Source of the DNA: Rhodocyclales bacterium
Lineage (GTDB): Bacteria > Pseudomonadota > Gammaproteobacteria > Burkholderiales > Rhodocyclaceae
Reading direction: 5' to 3'
Length of the DNA: 44,659 nt
Assembly: GCA_026399415.1 (NCBI GenBank)
Contig: JAPLQZ010000093.1
Coordinates: 1-44,659 of the forward strand
The position numbers and the translations under genes are program-made. Of the stretch, positions 9,221 to 16,983 are shown piece after piece; the first letter of the stretch is position 1, and the number at the start of each line of letters is the position of its first letter. The notes beneath the pieces were generated by a model, which was not told the origin of the DNA, ran no database searches, and worked only from the letters and a program-made list of their open reading frames with translations.

Positions 9221-10417
9221 ATGAAGCTCGTGGAAACTCCTGTCGAAAAACTGGCCTTTGGGGCGTACATCTCCAGGCTCGACAGGCCGTGGACGGAAAC
9301 GCCATTCGTATTTCAGGGCTTTGTCCTGAAGAGCGACAAGCAGCTCGACGTTCTAAAAAAATACTGCAAACACGTCTTCATCGACCCGGAAAAAGAGGAA
9401 CGGAAGGAAATTGGCAAGGTGACCGCGGAGGATTTGGCAAAAGTCCGCGGCACGACAGTCTACAAAGAGACTGCAAGCGTCGAAGTCGAATTGCCCAAAG
9501 CGCAGAATGCCTTTGCGACGACGACGATGGTGGTAAAGGAGCTTTCGCGAGCGGCGGAGGTCGGAAACTCGGTCGACAGCTCGCGGTCCCATGAAGCAGC
9601 CGCGCAGATTACCGAGAGCGTCGTGCGCAATCCGGACGCGATGGCTCTTCTGATCAAGCTCCAGGAAAAGAGCGGTGCAACCCTCAGCCGGGCCGCGGAA
9701 ATTTCCGTCCTGATGACCATCTTCGGGCGTTTCCTCCAATTGCCGCCGGAGCGCCTGAAACTGCTCGGCATGCTTGGGCTGCTGCAGGACGTCGGCCGGC
9801 TGCAACTGCCCGCAGCGCTTGCCGCGCGCGGCCCCATGAACCCCGCGGAAATCGAGCTCTACAAGACGCACGTGAACCACTCGGTGCGAATTCTCGGCAG
9901 CACGCCCGGCCTACCGCCGGAGCTTCCCGGGCTCGCCTCCCTGCACCACGAGCGTTTCGACGGCAGCGGCTATCCGCGCGGACTGCGAGGCGATGCCATT
10001 GCCTTCCCCGGCTTGATCGCGGGGATCGTCGATGCATTCGACACACTTACGGCGCCGAAGCCATATGGACAATACCTGTCCCCGGCCAACGCGCTCAGCA
10101 TCATGTACAAGGGGCGCGGGACGGAGTTTCATCCTGCACTGGTCGAACAGTTCATTCAGTGCATCGGCGTTTACCCCGTCGGTAGCGTGGTCGAATTGAA
10201 CAGCGGCGAGGTGGCGATCGTGATCGCGCAGAACATGGTGCGTCGCATGCAACCGCGCATCATGGTGGTCAAGGACGCCAGTGGCAACCCGCTGTCATCC
10301 TACAAAATGCTTGACCTGATGAAGGAACCCAGGTTCAGGGGGGACGAGCCTTACCGGATCCAGCGTTCCCTGGAGTACGGCTCGGTCAAGATCGATCCGC
10401 GCGAGATGTTCCTGTGA
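9221..10417 (+). CDS. HD-GYP-family protein with degenerate metal site
   Basis: The protein has 398 residues. The N-terminal part (VEKLAFGAYISRLDRPW and KYCKHVFIDPEKEE) resembles the DUF3391 domain that precedes many HD-GYP c-di-GMP phosphodiesterases. In the HD-GYP domain the second half is conserved: HHERFDGSGYPRGL, a KTH histidine and IVDAFDTLTAPKPYG. The hallmark LLHDIGK has become LLQDVGR, and the first-helix histidine is absent. At least two metal ligands are missing, so catalysis is doubtful and a binding or scaffold role is more likely. The start is the ATG of MKLVETPVEKL. It overlaps the next gene by four bases (GTGA), so the two are translationally coupled. Confidence 0.85.
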   Translation: MKLVETPVEKLAFGAYISRLDRPWTETPFVFQGFVLKSDKQLDVLKKYCKHVFIDPEKEERKEIGKVTAEDLAKVRGTTVYKETASVEVELPKAQNAFATTTMVVKELSRAAEVGNSVDSSRSHEAAAQITESVVRNPDAMALLIKLQEKSGATLSRAAEISVLMTIFGRFLQLPPERLKLLGMLGLLQDVGRLQLPAALAARGPMNPAEIELYKTHVNHSVRILGSTPGLPPELPGLASLHHERFDGSGYPRGLRGDAIAFPGLIAGIVDAFDTLTAPKPYGQYLSPANALSIMYKGRGTEFHPALVEQFIQCIGVYPVGSVVELNSGEVAIVIAQNMVRRMQPRIMVVKDASGNPLSSYKMLDLMKEPRFRGDEPYRIQRSLEYGSVKIDPREMFL

Positions 10418-11724
10418 GCGGGGCAGCCTCCGCCGAGCCTGCGACGACGGCGCATGGCTCCGCTGCTGAAGCAATCCCTTTTCTGGATGCGCTGCGCGGT
10501 AAAGTTGAGGAAAGAAGGACTGACGGCGGCAATCTGGCCGTGCTGCTGATCGAATGCGGCCTGATCAGCCGCATCGACGCCGCGTGGGGCTACCACGTCG
10601 GCGATGCGGTGCGTAGCCGCGTGACAGAGTTGCTGCGCACCGATGTGCTGCGCCCGGGTGATCTGGTCGGTGAGATGAGCCGCGACGGTTTTGCCTGCGT
10701 TCTTTCGCCCGTCGAGGGCCCTGCCGTGGCGCTGCTGGCGGCGAAGAAATCGCTGCGCGCGCTGAATGCACCGTTCTGGATCGGCGAAGACGAAATCTTT
10801 GCCAGTCCCGCGATCGGCATCGCCATGTACCCGGCGCACGCGGACCAGGCAGAGGTTCTGCTGCAGCGAGCCACCAGTGCCTGCACCATCGCCCGCGACC
10901 TCACCGGCCGCATCGCCGACTACGCAGAAGACCGGGACAATTCGGCGGCATCGCAACTTCTCTATGAAAACCGGCTGCGTATCGCTGTTGCCGAGGATGC
11001 GCTCGAACTGACGTTTCAGCCGCAGTACAACCTGCGCCTCGGCCAGGTCATGGGCGCCGAAAGCCTGCTGTGCTGGCGCGACCCCGCACTCGGCGTGATT
11101 CCCGCGGTCGATGCATTCGCCGCGGCAGAAGCGGCGGACAGGGTTACCGATCTGGTGTCTTCAATACTCAATCGTGCGTTGCGCAACGTCTCGGAATTCC
11201 GCTACAGCGCCGGGCTGGACTTGCGCATCGCCGTCAAGCTTCCAGCGCGCGCACTGCTGAACGCGGAGCTTGTCGACGTCGTGCAGCGTGCGCTGGGCAC
11301 CTGGAGCCGGCGGCCGGGGACACTGATTCTGGAAATTGGAGAAACGTCGGTGCTGGGTGCGGAGGCGACGGCGAGAGAGACGCTCGGCCGGCTGAAAGAG
11401 CTGGGCGTGAAGCTGTCGATCGACGACCCGGGCATGGCGCTTTCATCGCTGTTCTGGCTCGCACCCATGCCGTTTCAGGAAATCAAGATCGACGTTTCGG
11501 CGGCGCACGACCTGGCCGGTGTGCCTAAGTCCGAACGCATCCTCCAGTCGATTATCGAACTCGCCCACCATCTGAGGCTGGAAGTAGTGGCCGTCGGCGT
11601 CGCTGACGATGCGGCGGCGGTCCGCCTCAAGGAACTCGGTTGCGACTATATGCAGGCCGATTACAAGGGTCCTGCGCTCGACCCCAAGGAGTTCGTCGAG
11701 CGGTTCGGATTCAACGAACGCTGA
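10414..11724 (+). CDS. Degenerate GGDEF/EAL dual-domain protein
   Basis: The 436-residue protein starts at a GTG that overlaps the stop of the HD-GYP gene. The GGDEF position reads SRDGF, so cyclase activity is not expected. In the EAL domain the first glutamate (AESLLCW), the LEIGE glutamate, the DD pair of SIDDPGMALSSL and the KID lysine remain. The asparagine usual in VNVSA is a lysine (IAVKLPA), and the second glutamate of AEGVE is valine (AVGVAD). Phosphodiesterase activity is therefore unlikely. No membrane segment is seen. Together with its degenerate partner it looks like a nucleotide-sensing or protein-binding module rather than an enzyme pair. Confidence 0.85.
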   Translation: MSGAASAEPATTAHGSAAEAIPFLDALRGKVEERRTDGGNLAVLLIECGLISRIDAAWGYHVGDAVRSRVTELLRTDVLRPGDLVGEMSRDGFACVLSPVEGPAVALLAAKKSLRALNAPFWIGEDEIFASPAIGIAMYPAHADQAEVLLQRATSACTIARDLTGRIADYAEDRDNSAASQLLYENRLRIAVAEDALELTFQPQYNLRLGQVMGAESLLCWRDPALGVIPAVDAFAAAEAADRVTDLVSSILNRALRNVSEFRYSAGLDLRIAVKLPARALLNAELVDVVQRALGTWSRRPGTLILEIGETSVLGAEATARETLGRLKELGVKLSIDDPGMALSSLFWLAPMPFQEIKIDVSAAHDLAGVPKSERILQSIIELAHHLRLEVVAVGVADDAAAVRLKELGCDYMQADYKGPALDPKEFVERFGFNER

Positions 11725-11854
11725 GGTCGAACGGAGCAGGCAGGCTACAAGACGCCAATAGGTGGCGCCAACTTTCCGACGTCATCCCGGCGTGCTGACG
11801 GCGCCGCGTCAATGTGCGCCGCAGCCTTCACTGAAACTTCTTCTTGAATTCGGG

Positions 11855-11931
11855 TGGGGTGACCGATGGGGCTCGAACCCACGACAACTGGAATCACAAT
11901 CCAGGACTCTACCAACTGAGCTACGGCCACC
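11855..11931 (-). tRNA. tRNA-His (GTG anticodon)
   Basis: The minus strand folds as a full cloverleaf. The acceptor stem is GTGGCCG paired with CGGTCAC. The D arm is AGCTCAGTTGGTAGAGT. The anticodon stem CTGGA/TCCAG holds the loop TTGTGAT, giving anticodon GTG, and the T arm contains GGTTCGAGCC. The genome encodes the extra 5' G (base 11931) typical of tRNA-His, opposite a C discriminator, and a terminal CCA (11855-11857). Confidence 0.97.
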
Positions 11932-11949
11932 ACCGAAACTGCTCGCCGT

Positions 11950-11966
11950 CCGGAAAGAAATTCCGG
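11950..11966. other. Perfect hairpin in the tRNA-His leader
   Basis: Six-base arms CCGGAA and TTCCGG flank a five-base loop, between the predicted tRNA promoter and the mature 5' end. It would sit in the 5' leader that RNase P removes. No function is established. Confidence 0.5.
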
Positions 11967-11981
11967 TCGGACAGGGTGCGA

Positions 11982-12010
11982 ATTATGGGAGATGGCCGCA
12001 AAAGAATCAA
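11982..12010 (-). promoter_or_regulatory. Sigma-70 promoter of tRNA-His
   Basis: The minus strand has -35 TTGATT (12005-12010), a 17-base spacer and -10 CATAAT (11982-11987). Transcription would start near 11975, about 44 bases before the tRNA 5' end. Confidence 0.7.
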
Positions 12011-12062
12011 GCAATCAACAATCCCGATCTTGTCACCCAACATGAACTCGCGTAATATCTTT

Positions 12063-12079
12063 GCAGAACATTGTTCTGC
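12063..12079. promoter_or_regulatory. Palindromic operator upstream of the nine-gene catabolic operon
   Basis: GCAGAACATTGTTCTGC is a perfect palindrome with 8-base arms around one central base, 61 bases before the first acyl-CoA dehydrogenase start. The site plus its downstream flank GCTATGCAG recurs at 24852-24875 in front of the second acyl-CoA ligase, with 19 of 24 bases identical. It looks like a binding site for a dimeric repressor or activator. The IclR-family protein at 22857-23684 is the nearest candidate. Confidence 0.65.
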
Positions 12080-12140
12080 TATGCAGTTCTTCTAATTTCC
12101 CCACGCTGGGATACCGCACTCACCAAAGGACCCGACATCC

Positions 12141-13349
12141 ATGGACCTCAATTTCACCACCGAGGAACAGCTATTCAGAGAAGAAGTACGCGGCTTTCTG
12201 CGCGCCAAACTGCCCGCCGAAATCAGTCACAAGGTGCTCGGCGGCAAGCGTATCGAGAAGAGCGATTTCGTCCGCTGGCAACAACTGCTGAACGAGCAGG
12301 GATGGGGTGCCATCGCCTGGCCCGAAGCCTTCGGCGGCACCGGCTGGAACGCCGTACAGCAGCATATATTCGACGAGGAATGCGCTGACGCGGGAGCGCC
12401 GATGCAATTGCCCTTCGGCCTCAAGATGGTGGCACCGGTGATCATGGAATTTGGCAATCCGGCGCAGCAGCAACGCTTTCTGCCGCACATCGTGGACGGC
12501 AGCGACTGGTGGTGCCAGGGCTATTCCGAGCCTGGTTCGGGCTCCGACCTGGCCTCGCTGACGACCCGTGCCGTCCGCGAAGGCGACCACTACACAGTCA
12601 ATGGACAGAAGACCTGGAACACGCTCGGACAATACGCCGACTGGATTTTCTGCCTGGTCCGCACCAGCACCGAAGGCCGCCGGCAGAAAGGGATTTCCTT
12701 TCTGCTGATCGACATGAAAACGCCGGGCATCACCGTGCGCCCGATCATCATGCTCGACGGCGAACACGAGATCAACGAGGTCTGGTTCGAGGACGTCAGG
12801 GTTCCGCTGGAAAACCTGATCGGCGAGGAGAACAAGGGCTGGACCTATGCCAAGTTCCTGCTCGGCCATGAACGCACCGGCATTGCCGGCGTCGGCCGTT
12901 CCAAGCGCGAACTGAAGAAACTGAAGGAAATCGCCGCCACGGAAACTACCAACGGCCGGCCGCTGATCGAGGACCAGCGCTTCCGCGACCGCATCGCCCA
13001 GGTCGAACTCGAACTGATGGCACTGGAGATCACCAACCTGCGCGTAATTTCCGCCGAAGGTGAGAAGAAACGCGCGCCGGGACCGGAGGCCTCGATCCTC
13101 AAGATCAAGGGCTCTGAAATCCAGCAGATGCTGAGCGAATTGCAGATGCAGGCGCTGGGACACTACGCCCTGCCGTACACTGAGGAGGCGCTGGAGGCCG
13201 ACTGGCCGGGCGATCCATGGATGCCGGACTACGCGGACTACGCCGCGCCGCTCTCCGGCCATTACTTCAACTACCGCAAGACGTCGATCTACGGTGGTTC
13301 CAACGAAATCCAGAGAAACATCATCTCGCAGATGATATTGGGACTGTAA
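12141..13349 (+). CDS. Acyl-CoA dehydrogenase, large-subunit type
   Basis: The 402-residue flavoprotein probably forms the alpha,beta double bond in an acyl-CoA, passing electrons to ETF. The CQGYSEPGSGSDLASL FAD/substrate segment and the C-terminal SIYGGSNEIQRNIISQMI segment are typical. The catalytic glutamate of medium-chain enzymes (YEG) is replaced by glycine (YGG), as is common in partners of heteromeric dehydrogenases such as PimC/PimD or the actinobacterial steroid FadE pairs. The next gene, two bases downstream, encodes the small-subunit-like partner, so an alpha2beta2 enzyme is likely. It is the first gene of the operon and has a palindromic operator upstream. The substrate is unknown. 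Confidence 0.9.
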   Translation: MDLNFTTEEQLFREEVRGFLRAKLPAEISHKVLGGKRIEKSDFVRWQQLLNEQGWGAIAWPEAFGGTGWNAVQQHIFDEECADAGAPMQLPFGLKMVAPVIMEFGNPAQQQRFLPHIVDGSDWWCQGYSEPGSGSDLASLTTRAVREGDHYTVNGQKTWNTLGQYADWIFCLVRTSTEGRRQKGISFLLIDMKTPGITVRPIIMLDGEHEINEVWFEDVRVPLENLIGEENKGWTYAKFLLGHERTGIAGVGRSKRELKKLKEIAATETTNGRPLIEDQRFRDRIAQVELELMALEITNLRVISAEGEKKRAPGPEASILKIKGSEIQQMLSELQMQALGHYALPYTEEALEADWPGDPWMPDYADYAAPLSGHYFNYRKTSIYGGSNEIQRNIISQMILGL

Positions 13350-13351
13350 CC

Positions 13352-14488
13352 ATGGACTTCAACTACACCGAAGAACAACTCGCACTGCAGGACACCCTGC
13401 GCCGTTTCATCGCCAGGGATTACGGCTTCGAACACCGCCGGGAGTCGGCGAAATCCACCGATGGCTTCGATCGCTCGGCGTGGAAGACCTTTGCCGATTT
13501 CGGCATCCTCGCCCTGCCCTTCCCTGAGGGTTTCGGCGGCCTGAATGGCAATGCGGTCGACACCATGCTGGTCATGGAAATGCTCGGCCGCGGGCTGGCG
13601 CTGGAACCCTACGTCTCGACCGTCGTGCTCTGCGGCGGCCTGATCCGCGATGCCGGCAGCACTGAGCAGAAGGAAACTTTGCTGCCCGCTGTCGCCGGCG
13701 GCGAACTGATGCTGGCCTTCGCCCACTTCGAATCCGGTTCGCGCTACGCAGTCGATCATGTCGCGACGACCGCCACCGCCAATGGCCACGGCTGGAAGAT
13801 CGATGGCGCCAAGGCCGTGGTATTGGGTGCGCCGTCCGCCGACAAACTGCTCGTTTCGGCCAAGGACGGCAAAGGCATTTCCCTGTTCCTGGTCGACGCC
13901 AAGATCCCTGGCGTCACGCTGCGCGCCTATCCGACACAGGATGGCGCGCGCGCCGCCGACGTCAAACTGGCGGGCGTCCAAGTCGGCGCCGACGCCTTGA
14001 TCGGCACCGCCGGCAACGCGCTGCCGGCCATCGAGCGCGCGCTCGACTACGCCAATGCCGCGCTGTGCGCCGAAGCCGTTGGCATCATGTCGGCACTGAA
14101 TGAAGTCACCCTTGAATACCTCAAGACGCGCAAGCAGTTCGGACAGCCTATCGGCAAGTTCCAGGCGCTGCAGCACCGCATGGCCGACATGGTGATCGCC
14201 ACCGAGCAGGCCCGCTCCATGGCCACGCTGGCCGCTGTGCGTGCCGACTCGGCCGATGCCGCCGAACGCAGCCGTTCGGTCGCCGCCGCGAAGGCCTACG
14301 TCACGCAGTCGGCGCGACTGGTCGGCCAGCAGGCGGTGCAGCTTCACGGCGGCATGGGCGTCGTCGACGAACTCAACGTCAGCCATTACTTCAAGCGCCT
14401 GACCATGATCGGCTTGACTTTCGGCGACGCGGATTACCACCTCGGCCGCTTCAGTGACACGCTGACCATGCCCCACGAATGCTTCTAA
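13352..14488 (+). CDS. Acyl-CoA dehydrogenase, small-subunit type
   Basis: The 378-residue acyl-CoA dehydrogenase family protein resembles the PimD-like partner of heteromeric dehydrogenases. The N-terminal helix domain starts MDFNYTEEQLALQDTLRRF. LEYLKTRKQFGQPIGKFQALQHRMADM is the conserved C-terminal-domain helix, and QLHGGMGVVDELNVSHYFKRL closes the fold. The FAD-proximal SEPGSGSD-type motif is weak (FAHFESGSRYAVDHV), as expected for a subunit that contributes less to the active site. It begins two bases after its partner stops, so the two are probably made together. The ATG at 13352 gives the family N-terminus; an upstream in-frame extension overlaps the partner gene and is not used. Confidence 0.88.
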   Translation: MDFNYTEEQLALQDTLRRFIARDYGFEHRRESAKSTDGFDRSAWKTFADFGILALPFPEGFGGLNGNAVDTMLVMEMLGRGLALEPYVSTVVLCGGLIRDAGSTEQKETLLPAVAGGELMLAFAHFESGSRYAVDHVATTATANGHGWKIDGAKAVVLGAPSADKLLVSAKDGKGISLFLVDAKIPGVTLRAYPTQDGARAADVKLAGVQVGADALIGTAGNALPAIERALDYANAALCAEAVGIMSALNEVTLEYLKTRKQFGQPIGKFQALQHRMADMVIATEQARSMATLAAVRADSADAAERSRSVAAAKAYVTQSARLVGQQAVQLHGGMGVVDELNVSHYFKRLTMIGLTFGDADYHLGRFSDTLTMPHECF

Positions 14489-14492
14489 GAAC

Positions 14493-15275
14493 ATGAGTCA
14501 CCCCAACATCCTCGTCACCGACAGCGACGGCATCGTCACCATCGAGATCAGCCGCCGCGACAAGAAGAACGCCATCACCGGCGACATGTATCGCGCCATG
14601 AGCGCAGCGCTGTGCCATGCGCGCGAGCAGCACCACGTCAGGGTAGTGCTGATTCGCGGCCAGAGCGACCTGTTCACCGCCGGCAACGATCTCGGTGACT
14701 TCCTGCACCGCAAGGCCAATGACCCCAGCGCAGCGATACCCTTCCTGCACCTGCTGTCCGCGTTTGAAAAGCCGCTGGTCGCCGCCGTCGCCGGCAACGC
14801 GGTCGGCATCGGCACGACGATGCTGCTGCACTGCGACCTTGTTTATGCCGCCGACAATGCGCTATTCCAACTGCCCTTCGTCAAGCTTGCGCTGTGTCCC
14901 GAGGCCGGCTCCAGCCTCATGCTGCCACGCGTCGCGGGCCATCAGCGCGCTGCCGAACTGCTGCTGCTCGGCGAACCTTTCGACGCCGTCGCCGCACGCG
15001 AGGCAGGCTTCGTCAATCGCGTCGTTGCCGCCGACCAGTTGATGGTTACGGCGACGGCCGCAGCGGCAAAGCTCGCTGCCTTGCCGGCGCAATCGCTGGC
15101 CGTCACCAAGGCGCTGATGAAGCGTCCGCCCGAGCGCAGCGCCATCGAAGCCATGGACGAGGAAGCGATCTACTTCGCCGACCTGGTGGCTGCTCCGGCA
15201 GCCAAGGAAATCTTTAGCGCCTTCCTCGAAAAGCGCGCCCCCAATGCGAACAAGATTCACGGACACAAGCCATGA
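14493..15275 (+). CDS. Enoyl-CoA hydratase/isomerase family protein (crotonase)
   Basis: The 260-residue crotonase-fold protein is expected to hydrate or isomerise an enoyl-CoA. The first oxyanion-hole segment is FTAGNDLGDF and the second is AVAGNAVGIGTTMLLHCDLVYA. The segment LPFVKLALCPEAGSSLMLPRVAG retains a glutamate at the second catalytic position (PEAGS). The C-terminal LAVTKALMK helix is typical of the family. It starts four bases after the dehydrogenase stop and overlaps the thioesterase start by four bases (ATGA). Hydratase versus isomerase cannot be decided from the sequence alone. Confidence 0.88.
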   Translation: MSHPNILVTDSDGIVTIEISRRDKKNAITGDMYRAMSAALCHAREQHHVRVVLIRGQSDLFTAGNDLGDFLHRKANDPSAAIPFLHLLSAFEKPLVAAVAGNAVGIGTTMLLHCDLVYAADNALFQLPFVKLALCPEAGSSLMLPRVAGHQRAAELLLLGEPFDAVAAREAGFVNRVVAADQLMVTATAAAAKLAALPAQSLAVTKALMKRPPERSAIEAMDEEAIYFADLVAAPAAKEIFSAFLEKRAPNANKIHGHKP

Positions 15276-15724
15276 GCAGCGATATTCCAGAAGGCTTCAA
15301 ACTGCTCAAGCGCGGCGGCGGCTACCTGACCAGCCTCGGCCCCTGGTACTACCGCAGCGACGAAACCAAGGGCGAAAAAGGCCAACTGGTGCTCGCCATC
15401 CGCATCGAGGACCGCCACACCAACATTCGCCACATCGCCCACGGCGGCTTCCTCGTCACCATCGTCGACACGGCGCTGGGCATCGTCGTCTCCAGTTCGC
15501 GCGAGCCGGCGCAGCCCATCGTCACGGTGAGCCTCACCACCAACTTCGTTTCCAGCGCCGAACCCGGCGACTGGGTCGAGGCCCATGTCGACATCGACCG
15601 CATGGGCGGCCGCCTGGCCTACGCCAGGTGCACACTGCGGGTCGGCGAGCGCTGCATCATGACCGGCACCGGCGTCTTTGCGCTGATGAAGCCGATAACG
15701 CCGCGCGAACAGCCTGACGGCTGA
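15272..15724 (+). CDS. PaaI-type hotdog thioesterase
   Basis: The 150-residue hotdog-fold protein resembles PaaI/YbgC-type acyl-CoA thioesterases. The motif HGGFLVTIVDTALG contains the HGG and catalytic aspartate region, and VSLTTNFVSSAEPGDWVEAHV forms the central strands. Within the operon it would release CoA from dead-end or misprimed thioesters, as PaaI does in phenylacetate degradation. That role is inferred from context. It overlaps the preceding crotonase by four bases. Confidence 0.85.
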   Translation: MSSDIPEGFKLLKRGGGYLTSLGPWYYRSDETKGEKGQLVLAIRIEDRHTNIRHIAHGGFLVTIVDTALGIVVSSSREPAQPIVTVSLTTNFVSSAEPGDWVEAHVDIDRMGGRLAYARCTLRVGERCIMTGTGVFALMKPITPREQPDG

Positions 15725-15729
15725 GCGGG

Positions 15730-16470
15730 ATGCCGCGCATGCAGAAGATCCACGTCCTGCTGAAGAAGGAAGAACTCGACGCCCAGCGCCTCGAAGGCAA
15801 GGTGGTGGTGGTGCTCGACATCCTGTTCGCCACCTCGTCCATCGTCACCGCACTGGCCCATGGCGCCACTGAAGTCATCCCGACGCTGGATGGCCGCGCG
15901 GCACAGGAGGCGTCCCGACAATACCCGGCCGGATCCTTCGTCCTCTCGGGCGAACTCAACGCCGACACCCTGCCCGGCTTCGTGCACCCAACGCCCAAGG
16001 CGCTGCTGGCGGAAGGCATCGCCGGCCGCCGCCTGATCTACTGCACCACCAACGGCACCGTGGCACTGGCCAAGTCCAAGGGCGCCGCCCAGGTCTATGC
16101 CGCGGCCCTGCTCAACGGCCGCGCCGTGGTCGACCGCATCGTGGTCGCGCATGCGGAGAGCACCATCCTGATCGTCTGCTCCGGCTCGGCCGACAACTTC
16201 AACCTCGAAGACTTCTACGGCGCCGGCTATCTCGTGTCGCTGTTCCGTCACCGATTGCTGGCCGACGCAACCGACGCTGAATTTTCCGACGCGGCACTCG
16301 CCGCCGAGTTGCTGCACGATCACTGCGATGGCCTCGATGCGCTGCGCCGCGCCCGCGTCGGTCGCATGATGCTGGCACGCCGGCTCGACGCCGAGGTGGC
16401 CTTCGCCGCGCAGGAAAGCTGTTACGACGTGGTGCCGCTGCTGCAGGACGGCGCGCTGCGCCCCGTTTGA
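15730..16470 (+). CDS. ComB-like (2-phosphosulfolactate phosphatase family) protein
   Basis: The 246-residue protein aligns over its whole length with the ComB family, best known from coenzyme M synthesis. Family landmarks are SSIVTALAHGATEVIP, LIYCTTNGTVALA, IVCSGSADNFNLEDFYGAG and the C-terminal FAAQESCYDVVPLL. Usually conserved active-site stretches differ: DVLRAT reads DILFAT, the GER motif reads GEL, and GFDLGNSP reads GFVHPTPK. The true substrate is therefore probably not phosphosulfolactate. It sits in the middle of an acyl-CoA operon, with a 5-base gap upstream and 25 bases downstream. A phosphatase step there is unexpected. The start could be the ATG at 15730 or 15739. Confidence 0.75.
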   Translation: MPRMQKIHVLLKKEELDAQRLEGKVVVVLDILFATSSIVTALAHGATEVIPTLDGRAAQEASRQYPAGSFVLSGELNADTLPGFVHPTPKALLAEGIAGRRLIYCTTNGTVALAKSKGAAQVYAAALLNGRAVVDRIVVAHAESTILIVCSGSADNFNLEDFYGAGYLVSLFRHRLLADATDAEFSDAALAAELLHDHCDGLDALRRARVGRMMLARRLDAEVAFAAQESCYDVVPLLQDGALRPV

Positions 16471-16495
16471 CTCCCACGAGGAAAAAGATCACCCC

Positions 16496-16981
16496 ATGAG
16501 CATCCCCGAGAAAACCTATAAATACTACTGGGAAGATTTCCCCGTCGGCAAAGTCCGCGAATTCGGCGGCGTCACCCTGAGCGCCGAGGAGATCATCGAC
16601 TTCGCCCGCAAGTTCGACCCGCAGCCTTTTCACCTGTCCGAGGAAGGCGGCCGGAATAGCCTGTTCGGCGGCCTTTGCGCCAGCGGCTGGCACACCTGCG
16701 CGCTGGCCATGCGCATGATGTGCGACGCCTACCTGCTGGAAACCGCCAGCCTCGGCTCGCCGGGACTGGAGAACATCCGTTGGCTCAAACCGGTGCGCCC
16801 CGGTGACACGCTGCACGTACGCACGGTGGTGCTCGAAGCACGCCCGCTCGACAGCAAGCCCCACGTCGGACTGGTGCGCACGCGCTGGGAGATGCTGAAC
16901 CAGAACAACGAGGAAGTCATGCAGATGGAAGGCTACGGCATGTTCCGCCGGCGCGACGTGACGAAGGCCCAAGACGTCTGA
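16496..16981 (+). CDS. MaoC-family (R)-specific enoyl-CoA hydratase-like protein
   Basis: The 161-residue hotdog protein has the hydratase-2 motif IIDFARKFDPQPFHLSEE, in which D41 and H46 are the likely catalytic pair. FGGLCASGWHTCALAMRMM is the conserved central helix. It would add water to a 2-enoyl-CoA with R stereochemistry, unlike the crotonases in the same operon. A GAGGAAA ribosome-binding site precedes the ATG. It is followed two bases later by the ligase gene. Having both hydratase types suggests two hydration steps, or a branched or cyclic substrate (inference). Confidence 0.88.
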   Translation: MSIPEKTYKYYWEDFPVGKVREFGGVTLSAEEIIDFARKFDPQPFHLSEEGGRNSLFGGLCASGWHTCALAMRMMCDAYLLETASLGSPGLENIRWLKPVRPGDTLHVRTVVLEARPLDSKPHVGLVRTRWEMLNQNNEEVMQMEGYGMFRRRDVTKAQDV

Positions 16982-16983
16982 GC

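Noticed and set aside
11595-11625. Stretch in the degenerate EAL gene similar to the repeat with a 3-base insertion
   Set aside because: It follows the normal EAL-domain protein alignment, and the core GAGTCGGCGCTG is not present.
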